64,000 bases of DNA from Embiotoca jacksoni (Eukaryota; Chordata; Actinopteri; Embiotocidae): positions 17,654,802 to 17,718,801 of the forward strand of contig JAKOON010000011.1 in NCBI GenBank assembly GCA_022577435.1, written 5' to 3'. Positions 1 to 11,800 of this stretch are shown here, in pieces; position 1 is the first letter of the stretch; every line of letters begins with the position of its first letter. The position numbers and the translations under genes are program-made. The notes under the pieces are model-generated. The model searched no databases. It was given only the letters and a program-made list of their open reading frames with translations, and had not been told where the DNA came from.

Positions 1-53
1 AAAGTACTGGAGCAGAAGGAGAGCCAAGCAGTGACGCATCATATTATCAGCTG
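1..53 (+). other. tentative coding exon fragment, unknown gene
   Basis: The plus strand is open from base 3 and reads STGAEGEPSSDASYYQ, followed by an ideal donor (GTAAGT at 54-59) after phase 2. Unspliced, the frame stops at 54-56 two codons after the Q, so this could also be a C-terminus. I do not recognise the sequence. The neighbour expected from human synteny (prrc2b) should be on the other strand. It is short and at the edge, so chance is possible. Confidence 0.25.
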
Positions 54-199
54 TAAGTAAAGTTTGTTTGTGATGCCCTTCAGCTGACTACAAGCAAACG
101 TGATGACTCAGTTTGTCTGAGTAGGTGTGTTTGGTATCATCAACACGCTAGTGGGGATATTAATGGCAAATGATGACGTTATTTTTTTTTCTTCTGTAG

Positions 200-362
200 G
201 GTTCACTGCTGCTGTAGACTCACTAAAATGTCTTTCTTTGTTCTTGCCTGTGAAAAATGTTCAACACAAACACTCCATCAGAAAGTCAGACCCGGGGAGC
301 TGAACTCAGATTTACTGTTCAAGGGGAACCTGCTATATCGACAATGGAAACTCCGGTTCTAA
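200..362 (+). other. tentative terminal exon continuing the frame of 1-53
   Basis: A pyrimidine-rich tract at about 181-196 leads to TAG at 197-199. Joining base 200 in phase to the donor at 54 keeps an open frame of about 54 codons to TAA at 360-362. The product has several cysteines (VHCCCRLTK, then ACEKCSTQT) and no family I recognise. About one in thirteen random frames of this length would be open, so the support is the splice-site pair plus phase agreement only. Confidence 0.2.
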
Positions 363-1649
363 GGGCAGCAGTTGTGGGCGGGTCAGAGGTCAGGCTGCCA
401 TAGATTAACTTGTATTGTGAGAAAAACCAACAATGCTCATTGTTTCTTTACAGTTTTGTGTTAAAATGAAGGAATACTGGTCTGGCTCAATGCTTTGCTT
501 TGTCAGTTTCTTCCTTGCAGTTCCATCGAGAGTAAGAGATCTTGTTCTGTCATACTGGTTCACTGTGGTAGCAAACCATTGAATAACATTATAATAAAAT
601 GTTTCCAGAATTATTAGAGTGATGTCATAATGCGCTTGAGCCTCAGTAATATCAATATCAGTATTTGTACCAGTTCTAGTTTCCCCTTATGAAACCACTG
701 TCCCCGAGTGCCATGTAACAACTGCCCACTATATCAAGTTTGAGCCAGTACATGTGTATCTCAGAGGATTATTGGTACGCATGAATGTGGATTGTAATAT
801 GAAGTAATCACGTTCCAAGAATGGCCTATGTTTTTGCCACAATTGAACTTTTCTACAATCTACAGGATTTTAGGACATGTAACAATTTAGTAGGCCAAAT
901 GCTCTAATCTCACCATGTTGATCAAATGAATTAATGAATCCACCCCATGACTTGGATTTGCTCCAAAATGTTATGGATTCTTCCTTGGCCGTTGCTGCAC
1001 TCGTCCACTAAGTTAAATGAAAATCAGGGCAGTAATTTTTCCATAATCCTGCTGACAAGCACACAAATCATACCCGTAACATAACCCCCTTGGTAATGAC
1101 GTGGAACATAAAGATGAGACCAACATATATCATTATTTTAAAAGACTATTTTTGCTGCTGTTCTGATTTACTTCGACAAAAGGGAAAACATCCGGTTGCT
1201 TTATGGAAATCAAAATCTTTTGTATTTAACATGAAAATCCCTGCCATAACAGTCATTCTAATGCTTGCAGTATCTTGAATTCTTGTAGCAGACAGAAAGA
1301 AAAGAGGTGCACACAGGTAAGCCCCTGGAAACACAATACTAAATACTGCACTATCTGTTCCACTGAGCGTGATGAAAAATTAATTGTGCCCAGACTACAG
1401 CTGTGTGAGCAAAGCCTGATCATGTCTGTTTGTTAGTCACCATCCAAGCATACCTCCATCACTGCAGAGACAGACGGGCATTCAGAGTACACAAACTATC
1501 TCCCATTCATCCCTGTATAACTGGTGACAACGATGTTGTTATTGTTGCCATCATATCTGCATACTTATAGAGCTGTACTCTTATTAACACAAACAATTTT
1601 AGTATTGGACATTACAAAAACTGAAAGTAGTACAAGTATTCAAAAAAAT

Positions 1650-1770
1650 GACATATTTTGAGCTTTTGGTTCGGTGGGATTTAAACCTGCAGTGCAGGAC
1701 TTTTGTCTCCCCCTTCTTCCAATGAGTAATAACAAAAACCCGTCATAGGCTCCACTGAAGCCTACTGTGA
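1650..1770 (-). repeat. possible tRNA-derived SINE fragment
   Basis: On the minus strand a B-box-like GGTTTAAATCC (1,677-1,687) follows an A-box-like stretch at 1,752-1,764. Between them is a purine-rich segment and TCCTGCACTGCA, a layout typical of fish tRNA-type SINE heads. The A-to-B distance (about 75 bases) is longer than in an intact tRNA promoter and no tail is evident, so the family is not assigned. Confidence 0.35.
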
Positions 1771-2744
1771 CGTGGACAAATGGTGAATTAATCAAATTAA
1801 ACGTATCACAATGAAATGAGTCGTTTGCACTGTCAGAATTCGATCCAATCAATCTGATAACTTATTTAAAGTCTAGACGAGCCACACAATTAAATTAGTT
1901 TCTCTACTTTCAAGTTAGCACAGAAGAAATCTGCCTGTAGCACACCAGACACTAGGGTTAAAAACAGTGTATAGTGTGAAATACAAAGAGATTACCTGGT
2001 AGTGATAGGTTTAGCAGTTAGCGTTGTGTGAACTTGTTCAACAAAGCCTTGAATGTAAAAGAAATTCATATAAATATAAAGGTTCAGCACGATAGCATTA
2101 ACTCTCAAATGCAAATGCATTAAAACCAAGACATTTCAGTGTAAACAATATGTTCTGCATCTGCTGATATTCATACGATTACTTCAAGGTGCATTCAATA
2201 GGTTGATTCATTAGTGCAAACCCAACGCTGTCATTTGAGCACTATCTCTGCCAGGTGGTTATATCTCTCCTATACTTTGAATACAGGTGCAGTTTTTGAG
2301 AGAAATGGAGAAACTCACATCACACTGCAGCTGATAAAAATGGGAACATCCTCTGCACTGCCAAGGTCTGCTTTTGGAGTCTCAGACATGTTTATTAGTC
2401 TTTTAGACAGTCCCGGTCATTGTGCGGCAAAACTGTGTTTTAAAACACTATCTGGGAAATATTTCAGCACTGCAGTCCATGCGGACTGTGGACTGAATTA
2501 AAACCAACCCTGACAGACCACTCATTGCTACTCTCCTGATAGAGGACAATAAAACTGTCAGCATTAAATATTATTTCCCCACCCATGGTATGGTCGTAGA
2601 TCTGCTCTAGACAGACCACAACAGATGATACATTTTCCTGGACCAACGAATAATGAACAACTATTTCGAGGAAAACAATGTCCCAAACACAAAACAACAG
2701 TGTCCCAAATCCAGAGATTTACTGGCTTCCACTCAGAGCTCAAC

Positions 2745-2777
2745 AATAATAATAATAATAATAATAATAACAATAAT
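2745..2777. repeat. (AAT)n microsatellite
   Basis: About eleven trinucleotide units with one C interruption near the end. Confidence 0.9.
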
Positions 2778-2797
2778 CTGTGTTTGAGTCTAGACCA

Positions 2798-2798
<1 letters not shown>

Positions 2799-2856
<58 letters not shown>
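2799..2856. repeat. (TG)n microsatellite
   Basis: About 29 dinucleotide units, interrupted once by TATG near 2,822. It lies just downstream of the (AAT)n run. Confidence 0.95.
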
Positions 2857-2858
<2 letters not shown>

Positions 2859-3883
2859 ACTTGCATTCACACATGAACAAACAAACACACAGGTCCCCAA
2901 TCATTCAGAAATATTTGATCTCATGCCGACTGCTCTCTGCAGGAATATAAATGTGCTGCACCGCTGCTTTGCACTGTTCTCACCATTAGAAGAGAAAATA
3001 CTGAAAAATGAGTCCATAACAAAAATCCTTTTATGTATGGAGCCACAGGACCTACAGTTTTGTTTGAATTGATTAAAGGTTCTGAGACTTTTTCAAGTGT
3101 GATTCTGAAACAGTATTTTGTGTATATAGTAGTATGAGAGTGCATTGTATTGGTAATGTGTTCCTCATAACTCAAACTCTCTTAAACACAAATTTACAAA
3201 GGTGAATCAGCTGTATAAACACGTTTTTAATAAATACTGTGGACTTAAGGAAAACTAAACTGACACCTGGTGACCTTCTGTCTTTTGTTTTTTGCAAAGT
3301 CCATTTTACAGCTTTTCTTCTCTGCTGCGGAGGGACAATCAGCACAATATTTATAATGCATCAATCATAACTGGTATTGACAGGGGCCATTATGTGTCAG
3401 AGAGCGTGTGAATCTGGTGCCACCTAACACACTTCATAATACATTTATAATTGTACATTTTTAGCCTTTACCTAATGGCTGTTCTAACTTATAGTAAATA
3501 AGTTGTTTGCGCTTTATAGAGGAGCTGCAAGACATATTAATCATGTAAGTTACAACTTATAAACACTTAGTAAAATATGACATTGTTTATATTGTTACTC
3601 ATAGTGTTGCTCACACTCTTATACATAGAATTTACAACTTCAAACCCTTGTGTTTAAACTATGTACTTGACTTAATTGACAGGGTGGATGAAGCCTTTTA
3701 AATAATTGCAGTAGAGCAACTATTGAGTGAGAAGATGATTGTGTCAAGTCATCTTTGACATAATGTGAATGTGCATCAGTTTCATTTAGGAGTTTGTAAG
3801 GTGCAGGTCATTCTTATGACTCCTGCATGGTGCATTCTGGGTTAATGTTTTGTTGAGGTTGGTGAATGTGGTGTGGCATTTAC

Positions 3884-4364
3884 CAAGCAGCAGGTTGACT
3901 AAGACCTCCTGTCCAGCCAGAGTGTTACTCCGTGTGAGACACACGATAGTGCCAATGATCCACGTGATACCGTGTCCTGTGAGCGCCAGCAGGCCGATCA
4001 TGGAGCGGCAGCCTCCCCAGGAGGACGACGTGGAGGCGCACACCCCCATGCGCTTGGACAGACAGATGTCAATGGCGAGGAGGGAATTCATTGCTATTCC
4101 CTTAAACGAAGGGTTTAGCTGCATACAGTCTTCTTCTGGCATTTTCATGGGCTCTTTCCTGTCCTTGCTGCCACTGTCGGTAGGTTCTTCACTCTGCTGG
4201 CTTGTTTGATGTTTGATCTGACCCACCCGTCTTGAGCTGCCTCGGCTTTCTGAGGGGCCGCTGGCGCCGCGGATGGGCTGATGGTTGAGGGACATGAACT
4301 CGGGTCTGGTCAGGACGCTGTTTCTCTCCCGCGCCCTGGATCTCGCAGTGGAAGTCGCGGGCAT
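3884..4364 (-). CDS. plpp7: plpp7 exon 1 (inactive phospholipid phosphatase 7 / NET39), partial
   Basis: Codes for the N-terminal 160 residues of PLPP7 (PPAPDC3, NET39), a multi-pass nuclear-envelope/ER protein of the PAP2 superfamily regarded as catalytically inactive and enriched in muscle. The chosen ATG gives MPATSTARSRARERN; a longer in-frame start 35 codons upstream is less family-like. A basic, Ser-rich N-terminus of about 75 residues is followed by the very conserved PEEDCMQLNPSFKGIA block, then two hydrophobic segments (around LLAIDICLSKRMGVC and MIGLLALTGHGITW) and IVCLTRSNTLAGQEVLVNLLL. The exon ends in phase 1 at GTAAAT (3,883-3,878), where the vertebrate gene has its only coding intron. 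The remaining part, with the phosphatase-motif region, lies beyond the left edge. The gene is divergent to fam78a, as in human. Confident ortholog call. Confidence 0.93.
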
Positions 4365-4514
4365 GTTTGGATAGGGCCAAGTTCTCCTCTGTGGGTACAG
4401 TAACCGATTGTCAATCTCCGGAAGATAATTCAAGTGGTGCGAGTTCACCACGACAGTGAAACGTCCCAATATAAACCCCCTACACCGGTCCTCCCCCTCC
4501 TGTGGCCTTAATAG

Positions 4515-4559
4515 ATATATTTAGACCCTCTGGAATGTGCGATGCCCATGCTGTTTATA
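4515..4559 (-). promoter_or_regulatory. candidate plpp7 core promoter with muscle-type motifs
   Basis: On the minus strand, 150-195 bases before the plpp7 ATG, stand in order TATAAA (4,559-4,554), CATTCCA (4,537-4,531, an M-CAT/TEAD core) and CTAAATATAT (4,524-4,515, nine of ten positions of the MEF2 consensus). PLPP7/NET39 is known as a muscle-enriched, MEF2-dependent gene, which makes the cluster plausible. The AT-rich MEF2-like element might equally serve as a TATA box. The TSS is not known. Confidence 0.4.
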
Positions 4560-6528
4560 CCATGCAGCCAGGAAGAGTGTATTGAATGGCATTTGCTTCG
4601 GCCAATCCAGTGAAACCCGATCTACAGCATGGAGAAAAAATAACAACATGAGCATTTCATTACGCCACAGTATGGCACAACTACACAGCTAACAGGTGCT
4701 TCACTGCGTGTGAAGAACAGGATCAGTGTGAAAAATGTACAAGAAATACGCAAGACATGGTGTTGTGATCTTACCAAGCGAACAATGAACGCACAACGTC
4801 TCTTAAATCCTCCCCGCAGCCTCCATCACACATCTGAGACCGAGGACCAGGGATTCTAGTATAAAACGATGCAACCAAAACCTGGGAAAGTTAACAGTGA
4901 GCGAAAAGCATCAACAAAAGATGAAGACATGGCAGCCCAGCTAGTGCTGCATTTGGTTCTTTCGTGCGGATTTGACGTCGTTTACGCACAATCCCGATTC
5001 AACCTCTGCGGTGCGCGCTGCTGCGGAGCGGAGTTCTCCAAGGTGCTTAAACAGACAGCGACACGGACCGATGAGCTCCGTATTCCCATTCACAGAGACA
5101 AGGGGAGGCTTTTCAAAGAGTTACCGCAAAACATACTAGTAACAAAAAAACAAAATCCCAAAATATAAGTAAACAAACGAGTTTTTGTTTATTTTGTGAG
5201 GAATAAAGCAGTCATCTCCTACTTTCCCTCTGGATCTGTAGGATAAATGACTTATTGAATGTAGTCTTTCCTGAGCTATTCTGCAACTATTTTCATAACC
5301 ACTCGGGCAAATTATTTACTGCCTGTTAATATCCTCATTATAATAATCTTTTATTTGAACATACATCCACAAAAGAGACAAGTCAGAGAATCAAACTGTC
5401 ATCCTCGACATCACAAAGAGCCTCTCAGCTTTAGAAGGTGACGCGAGGTAATCTGAGTCAGTTCAGTTGTGTGCCTACATTTCCCAGTAAGCATTTGCAA
5501 CTCAGGACGGAAGTGTCGTCATGACGATACTTATAAAGCTGCTTCCCAGGCAGCTCAAATCGACCAATGCGTTGCAGGGTGAACCTGCCGTGGCTGCGAT
5601 GGGACGAGCTCGGAGAAATGACAGCTTGTGCAGGAATTTAGGCTGAACTGCATCCCATCTCAAGAGAGGGACTGCAACTGTCGGCTCGGTCGAACTATGT
5701 GACAGCTGACATTTCTCCTCCTCAGAGGCGTTATGTTTTTATTTCTTTATTTTTAAACATTTAAGAATGGATCCGGCGAAATGGGCGCAAAAGTTGACCC
5801 GGCGGTGTCCTTTGGATGTTGCGGTGCTCCGTCTCAAACTCGACTAGGTTTCGGTGCCGGTGGAAATGCTACCTCTGTCAATGGGACGGTGAAATAATTT
5901 TGCAGCTGCAGGGGGAAGAAATAACGGGAGCGTGTGTGTGGATGAGATAACGGAATTACCTCTCTGACCGAAGAACTGTGTGAGCCGCCGTTTGCTCTGA
6001 ATTCCTCCAGGATTTCACCATGCTGATGACACAGGACACTTTCCAGTGAATTGTTTTATAGGTAGACTTCTTTTTGCATGTTGGTTTTTGTCGGCTAAGA
6101 ATAGCCCACAATTCATTTGCACCGCACGAACCTTTAATCCGTAGCCTAAACGTATAAAAGCGTTTAGTGTAACGCTCTTAAATCATTAAATTACACTTTT
6201 TATCACGAGGAATTAGGCTGCTGCGGATTAAATGGACATTTAGGGCTGTTCCACATAATGTGAGCGTCACCTCAACTGTCATCAACCCTTTATTACTGTC
6301 CGCTGTTTAATACAGCATTTTGATTATGATTCTTGTCACCAGATGGACGTAGAGCTTAAGCCGTCGGTCCAGAGATAGGCTTAGCTTTTGATGACACAAA
6401 GAATTACAAAAGGGAATTCGACGCCAAGATGTAACGTTAGTAGTTTTTTTGTTAATTATTTATCTCGTAATTAACCCGAACCTCTCACGCGCACCTTTCC
6501 AGTGGATGCATGTTGCCAAAAGGTCCAC

Positions 6529-6554
6529 TTTTTTTTTTTTTTTTTTTTTTTTTT
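6529..6554. repeat. T26 homopolymer
   Basis: Uninterrupted T run in the presumed fam78a 5' region. Confidence 0.9.
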
Positions 6555-6931
6555 CCGTGCAATATAGAGCACATTTAGAGGGCAATGACTTGACAGCATG
6601 AATACACCAGAGCACGGATGAGAAAAGTACCTGAGCTGGTTCGGTGAAGTTGCCTTTTCCGGTGCGGAAAGCATGCGCTCTGCCACTATGAAGATTCTCT
6701 AGGCCGGTCTTCTTCTTCTTTTCTGACGTTATAGTTTTGGATCAAAGATGCATGGCTATTTTGTGAGTCAGGCTGCTGTTTATCAATATTTTTTTGTTCT
6801 GGTAAACTATTTTTGCGGGGGAAAAAACATGATGTGGATCCAACTGTGGTGATTCTCTTGCTGTTTCCATGCGTCTTTCTTCTCCTCCAGACCTCTGGAC
6901 GTTGTTGAGGATTGTGTTGCTTTTTAATGCG

Positions 6932-7194
6932 ATGGGCTGCATCCAGAGTATCAGGTGTAAGCCCAAGAGTTTCCGAGACAGTGTCATCGTCCTGGAAGTG
7001 AACGCTTCCATCGACTCCAACCCCACCAGCATCGACGAGGCATCCAGCGTGGTTCTGCGCTACCGGACGCCGCACTTCCGAGCAAATGCCCGAGTGCTGG
7101 TGCCGCCAGTAGCCGCTAAAGAGACGTGGACCATCGGCTGGATTCAAGCGTGTAACCACATGGAGTTTTACAATACGTATGGGGACAAAGGGAT
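6932..7194 (+). CDS. fam78a: fam78a coding exon 1
   Basis: Residues 1-87 plus two bases of the next codon. It begins MGCIQSIRCKPKSF and ends HMEFYNTYGDKG with a split Met codon at donor GTGAGT (7,195). The alternative upstream ATG is at 6,869. Confidence 0.92.
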
Positions 7195-8783
7195 GTGAGT
7201 ACCAATGGCTCTTCTTACTGCTTGCCCAGGCTGAAGTGATGACAAAGTGTTGAACACATCTGCATGAGACTCAACTTGAGAGTACTTCAACACTTAATGT
7301 TTGTAATTATGAATTGAATTAAGCTCTTTGAAGGTTCGTTTGCTGCAACTGACACAGTTCAGACCATACACAGGCCTAATTTAAGTCAAGGTTGGCTGAG
7401 TTATTTTGTATTTAAAGTGTATTTCATTCTAGTTAATCAACTGTGAACAGGTATTTCTAAATCTCAGGTACTTTTCTGCACTTACTTTAAAATATTTGAG
7501 GTATAATTTAACAGAACCAAAATGTTTGCCTCGGATTCCCCTGTTTCTAAATGAACTGATTGTCACAAATAACTTAATGAAACTAAATGGAAAGTGTAAT
7601 GACGAATGTCAGTACTGTATAAGTAAGCAAATGATTGACATCTTTAGGCATCTTGTTTTTTTCAGACCAAAAGTCCAAAACTCAAAGGTAGGCAGTTGAC
7701 TATATGTAGATGATATACACATCATCCTGCAGTGGACTGACAATTATGGTGATGATGAAATGATACACTATGCAAATGATTTGAGCCTGAGAATGTGTGA
7801 TGTTTACTGATTTAATTGATTAGCAAATCGTTTCTTATTGTTTTTCTGTCAAGCGCTGATCAATATAAGGAACTGATTATGTTTTATTTTGGAACTTGTT
7901 AGAATTTCATATATTTTGTTTATACCATCCAGAGCTGATTATAACAGGACATTACTGAGGACACTTAGAGGTGTTTTCATCTAAAAAAAAAAAAAAAAAA
8001 AAATAGCGGAGAATCCAAGTCAGAACATTTTGACGCCAACTGCAAACAGTTCCTGATAATAGGCTTCAGAAGTTCAACCAGTTTGGACATAAGGAAATGA
8101 AACCAGTTGGGAAAAGAGAATCTTAATTTCAATGTAGTTTTGAGGAGTTGAGTTGAGTTCCTTTTTCTGGATTACAAATGATGCTAAAATGACAGTAGTG
8201 AAACTTGGTTGCATCTGGGTTGCCCAGTTGAGCAACAGCATGCGATCACATTATTAACATCTGCTTTGAAAAATATACTGTAAGTATTGAAAAGTAAAAC
8301 AAATTGACTTGTCTGTCAGTGCGCTTCAATGTTCAATCAGGAGCTCCGCTGCCTACAGCACATGAACTTGTGGCTGTTTTGCCTGCAGGCTGCAAAGTAC
8401 TTCAAAACATGACAGATATGAGAGTCGGACATGGTGTTGGAAAATAATTGCCGTGACCTTTCAGATCTCTCCACGTGTCAATACAATTATTTTGCACCAG
8501 TGGTTAGTAACAAAACAAACATGAGCAAATTCAGCTTTTTGACACTGACTATTAACAGGCCTCTCTCTCTCTTTCTTTCTTTCTCATTCTGTCGCAGTCT
8601 TTTCTCATTTTTTCTGCCTGAGTCTCAGACTAGTAGAGTTCATCTTGCATCATGTAGAGAGCGACCACAAGTTGGTCTGGAATATGCTTTATCTGTCAAC
8701 ACTGCAGGATGTTTGACTGCTGCATGGCTAAGATTAGAGACGCAGTCTCCTCCCCAACACCCCCACCCCTGCTTGGCCCTGCA

Positions 8784-8860
<77 letters not shown>

Positions 8861-11800
8861 CAGTGAGAAAGTGAGGGAACCCCAAATTACTCTTTAAAAG
8901 TTCAGCCTCATCAGTTTCTTTTGTAAACTCTGTTTGTGTTTACAGTAATTGCCTCTTTCATCAAAACTACATGATATTTACTCTTTTTTTTTCCTTAAAG
9001 AAAAACAGACACATGAAAAAAGAAACAAAAAGAACATCTACATTTTGAGTTTTTAAACTTTTCAAATTCCCTTTAAGATTTCTTTCAAGGCTGCATGAAC
9101 TTCCGAGAATGGGGATGCAATATAACCCTTCATTTAAAAGTGTTTTGATTTAAAAAAAAATTGAAACGCTGCTAGAAACGTGCATCACAGGTTTAAAATA
9201 CCACCGATATTCTGTAAGATCACTAAATATAGATAAATCACATCAACAAAGGAGAACAGCGATCACAAACTGGAGTTGGCCAACATGAATGTAACAGATA
9301 TGGAACATATAAATATAGTTTTGTATATCGGGCTGTTGGAATTCACCCTGCCACCTTTACAGCAGTGTTTACAAAGGCCTTTCCTTGTAGCTCGTGCACT
9401 TCAATATGCACTTCAGATATTATCATATTCTAATATTAAAAAAAGCAAAAGCAGCAAATGATAACAACTTCAAGAAGGCCACCTATTCGTGGACATTTTT
9501 AAAGTGGATCTTAGGATGCAGGAGATGAGTCCGCTCTCACTGCTGAGATTCTCTTACTAAGTCGCGTTTCTTTGATGGTAATAAAGCTTCAGCCTGCTTG
9601 TAATTGGACGGAACAGCTGAGGATGGTAATGTGGATGATTTCTCTGTTGGCTTTGGATGATGTGCTCGGGATTCAGCATGCATTCATCGTTTCTCCTCCT
9701 ATTATTTGCACCCTCGGGCTTTGCTGTGGTACAGTTTTGTAGTTTTGGACAGCCGGCACGCATACTGAAGTGAAACTAAAAAAAGGAATTGGGTGGTTTT
9801 TGTTGTTGTTGTAAAAACGAAGTGTTTGTGGTTGTGTGTCTTAAAATGAAATTGAACCCTGTTCATAACCATTAAAAATGCAGTGAAAAGTGATTTAGTA
9901 GTGGAAGTAGGGCAGTGTGTTAATACTCACATACACGTGCACACAGGTGGTGAGGCTTATCCATGCTGTAATTGATTAACTGGTTGCACTGGCAGCGTCT
10001 TTCTTGACTTCTGTTCCATGCAAACTTGATTCAGTCTTCACCCTCACTGAAAGACATCTTTATTCTACCAACAGCATTTTGTTGTTTCAAACTGTTTGCC
10101 AACAACATGCAAATGAACGTGGCAGCGAAGTTGCAGCGACAGGAAATGGAGCCATTTCAATGTTCCTTTTGTTCAGTCGTGACTTTTTCAGAAGTAGATA
10201 CACAAATTCTAAATGAAGCTAATTGAAAACATCTGCTAGTGCCTTCATCCGTCCCACCCGTTTAACATTTAACAAACACAGAGGGGTTTTTCCTTTTTGG
10301 CTTAAATCATTGCTTGGAAGAACCCTTTGCTCGAGAGCTTTCAGATTTTGATGTGCAGCACACAGAGCTGATGATCAGTGGAGGTTAAAAGGCAACAGGA
10401 TGTTGCAACGGTGCACCACAGCGGTGGTTTGCCACCAACCTGTCAGAGTGACTGACTTTATTAAACACCATGCATCATGGATGTTATTCAACTATGACAT
10501 ACGTAAAAGTTGTTCCAAAAGTTTGTGGTGCAGTTGAACTGTCAGTATTTAGCTTGGTCTGCATTTATGATACTATTGGCATATACCAGATGTTTTGAGC
10601 ATTTATTAATAATAATTATTTTATTTTTTTACTGCTAATCCATTACTTTGAGCTGTTTCCTCATTTATAAAATACTGTAGCTTTAGACTTTCCTGCTGAC
10701 TCGTCAGCTGCCTGTGGTGCACTGATGTTACAGACAACTCAATATGTAGATATATTATTAATCACATGTTACTTGATCATAATTTAATCCTGACTTTTTT
10801 CATCTGATTAATTGAGCTACTCCACCATCTTGCACATATAAAAGAATGCAACGTTTAGAAAGAGTGCTCAGAAGTCATAATGTGAGACGGACGAAAATAA
10901 GCGAGTTAGTCATTTTTAGCATGCCTGCAGTTCTGTCAGAAACACTCCCACTACCTATTGCAGACCATTTGGCTGTGACAAAGCAAGCAGTGAAGACACA
11001 GGAAGTGAGGTCAGTGAGTCATCATGTAACTGCGGGTAGACGTGTCTACGTTTAACCTACAGTCCTCTCTGCTGTAAGCGCTTTTACACCTGATGAAGGA
11101 CAAGCCGGAGATTTAATGTCAAGTCATGTCATCATAAATAATAATAATAATAACAGCTTTCAACAGATAAACAGATGCAGATATTAATTGCTCAAATATT
11201 TGGTGTATTAGAGTCGTCTGACTTCACGACAAAATGGAGAATTTGCTTCGAATTGTTGTGGAAGCTTCATTTGAGAGGATTAAATAATCTTTCACAATAG
11301 AAATGTACATATGCACACACACAAAAGCATGTATGCACACACACGCACACACGGGCCAGTTATTATCATGCCTGACATGCTAATCCCCCCCCCCCCCCTG
11401 GGTGAATTCATAAATCCCGATGTGAGGCCGGGCCAAGCAGACAGTAAGTCATGTGGCCGGTGATCACACTGTTATCTCCTCTGTTCTGCTGATCCTCCAT
11501 TTCAGAGAATGAAAGGTAATCATTTTCCTGCTGTGGGCAGAAGATCGATAGGTAGACGGAGCAGAGGCGCCAGGTCGCTTCAGTCGTTCGGTGTCGCCTG
11601 CTGTGCGTGTCAAAATATTTCATCGTTGTTTTGTATTCTAACTGCTTAAATTGCTGGAAACATCCAACTGTGAGGCTTAGAGTCAATTTGTTTCTTTTGT
11701 CCTGTGTTGTTAGATCGACAACGATACCAAGATCGAGACTTGCCGCACTATGGAGATGCAAATTCTCTATTATTTATACAGAGGGAATTAACAGGAGAGA

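Larger units (their letters stand above)
363..3883. other. non-coding; probable plpp7 intron 1 with simple repeats
   Basis: AT-rich DNA with no convincing coding exon on either strand. The second plpp7 exon, which should carry the rest of the phosphatase-like domain, was looked for on the minus strand and not found, so the intron probably runs off the left edge. Contents are a possible tRNA-derived SINE piece near 1,650-1,770, an (AAT)n run and a TG microsatellite. Confidence 0.6.
4365..6931. other. head-to-head spacer of plpp7 and fam78a (5' UTRs and promoters)
   Basis: About 2.6 kb between two divergent start codons. The left part holds the plpp7 upstream region. The stretch 5,450-6,000 is richer in GC/CpG than its surroundings and probably contains the fam78a promoter and start of its 5' UTR; no TATA box or TSS could be fixed. 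A 99-codon frame at 4,869-5,168 has no recognised homology and is taken as chance. A T26 homopolymer lies at 6,529-6,554. Confidence 0.6.

Noticed and set aside
1..3883. Search for plpp7 exon 2 on the minus strand
   Set aside because: No stretch resembles the expected continuation. The acceptor-like TACAG at the very left edge leads into a sequence that does not fit the family.
4869..5168. 99-codon plus-strand frame between plpp7 and fam78a
   Set aside because: No recognised domain, no splice or promoter support, and composition like its surroundings; taken as chance.
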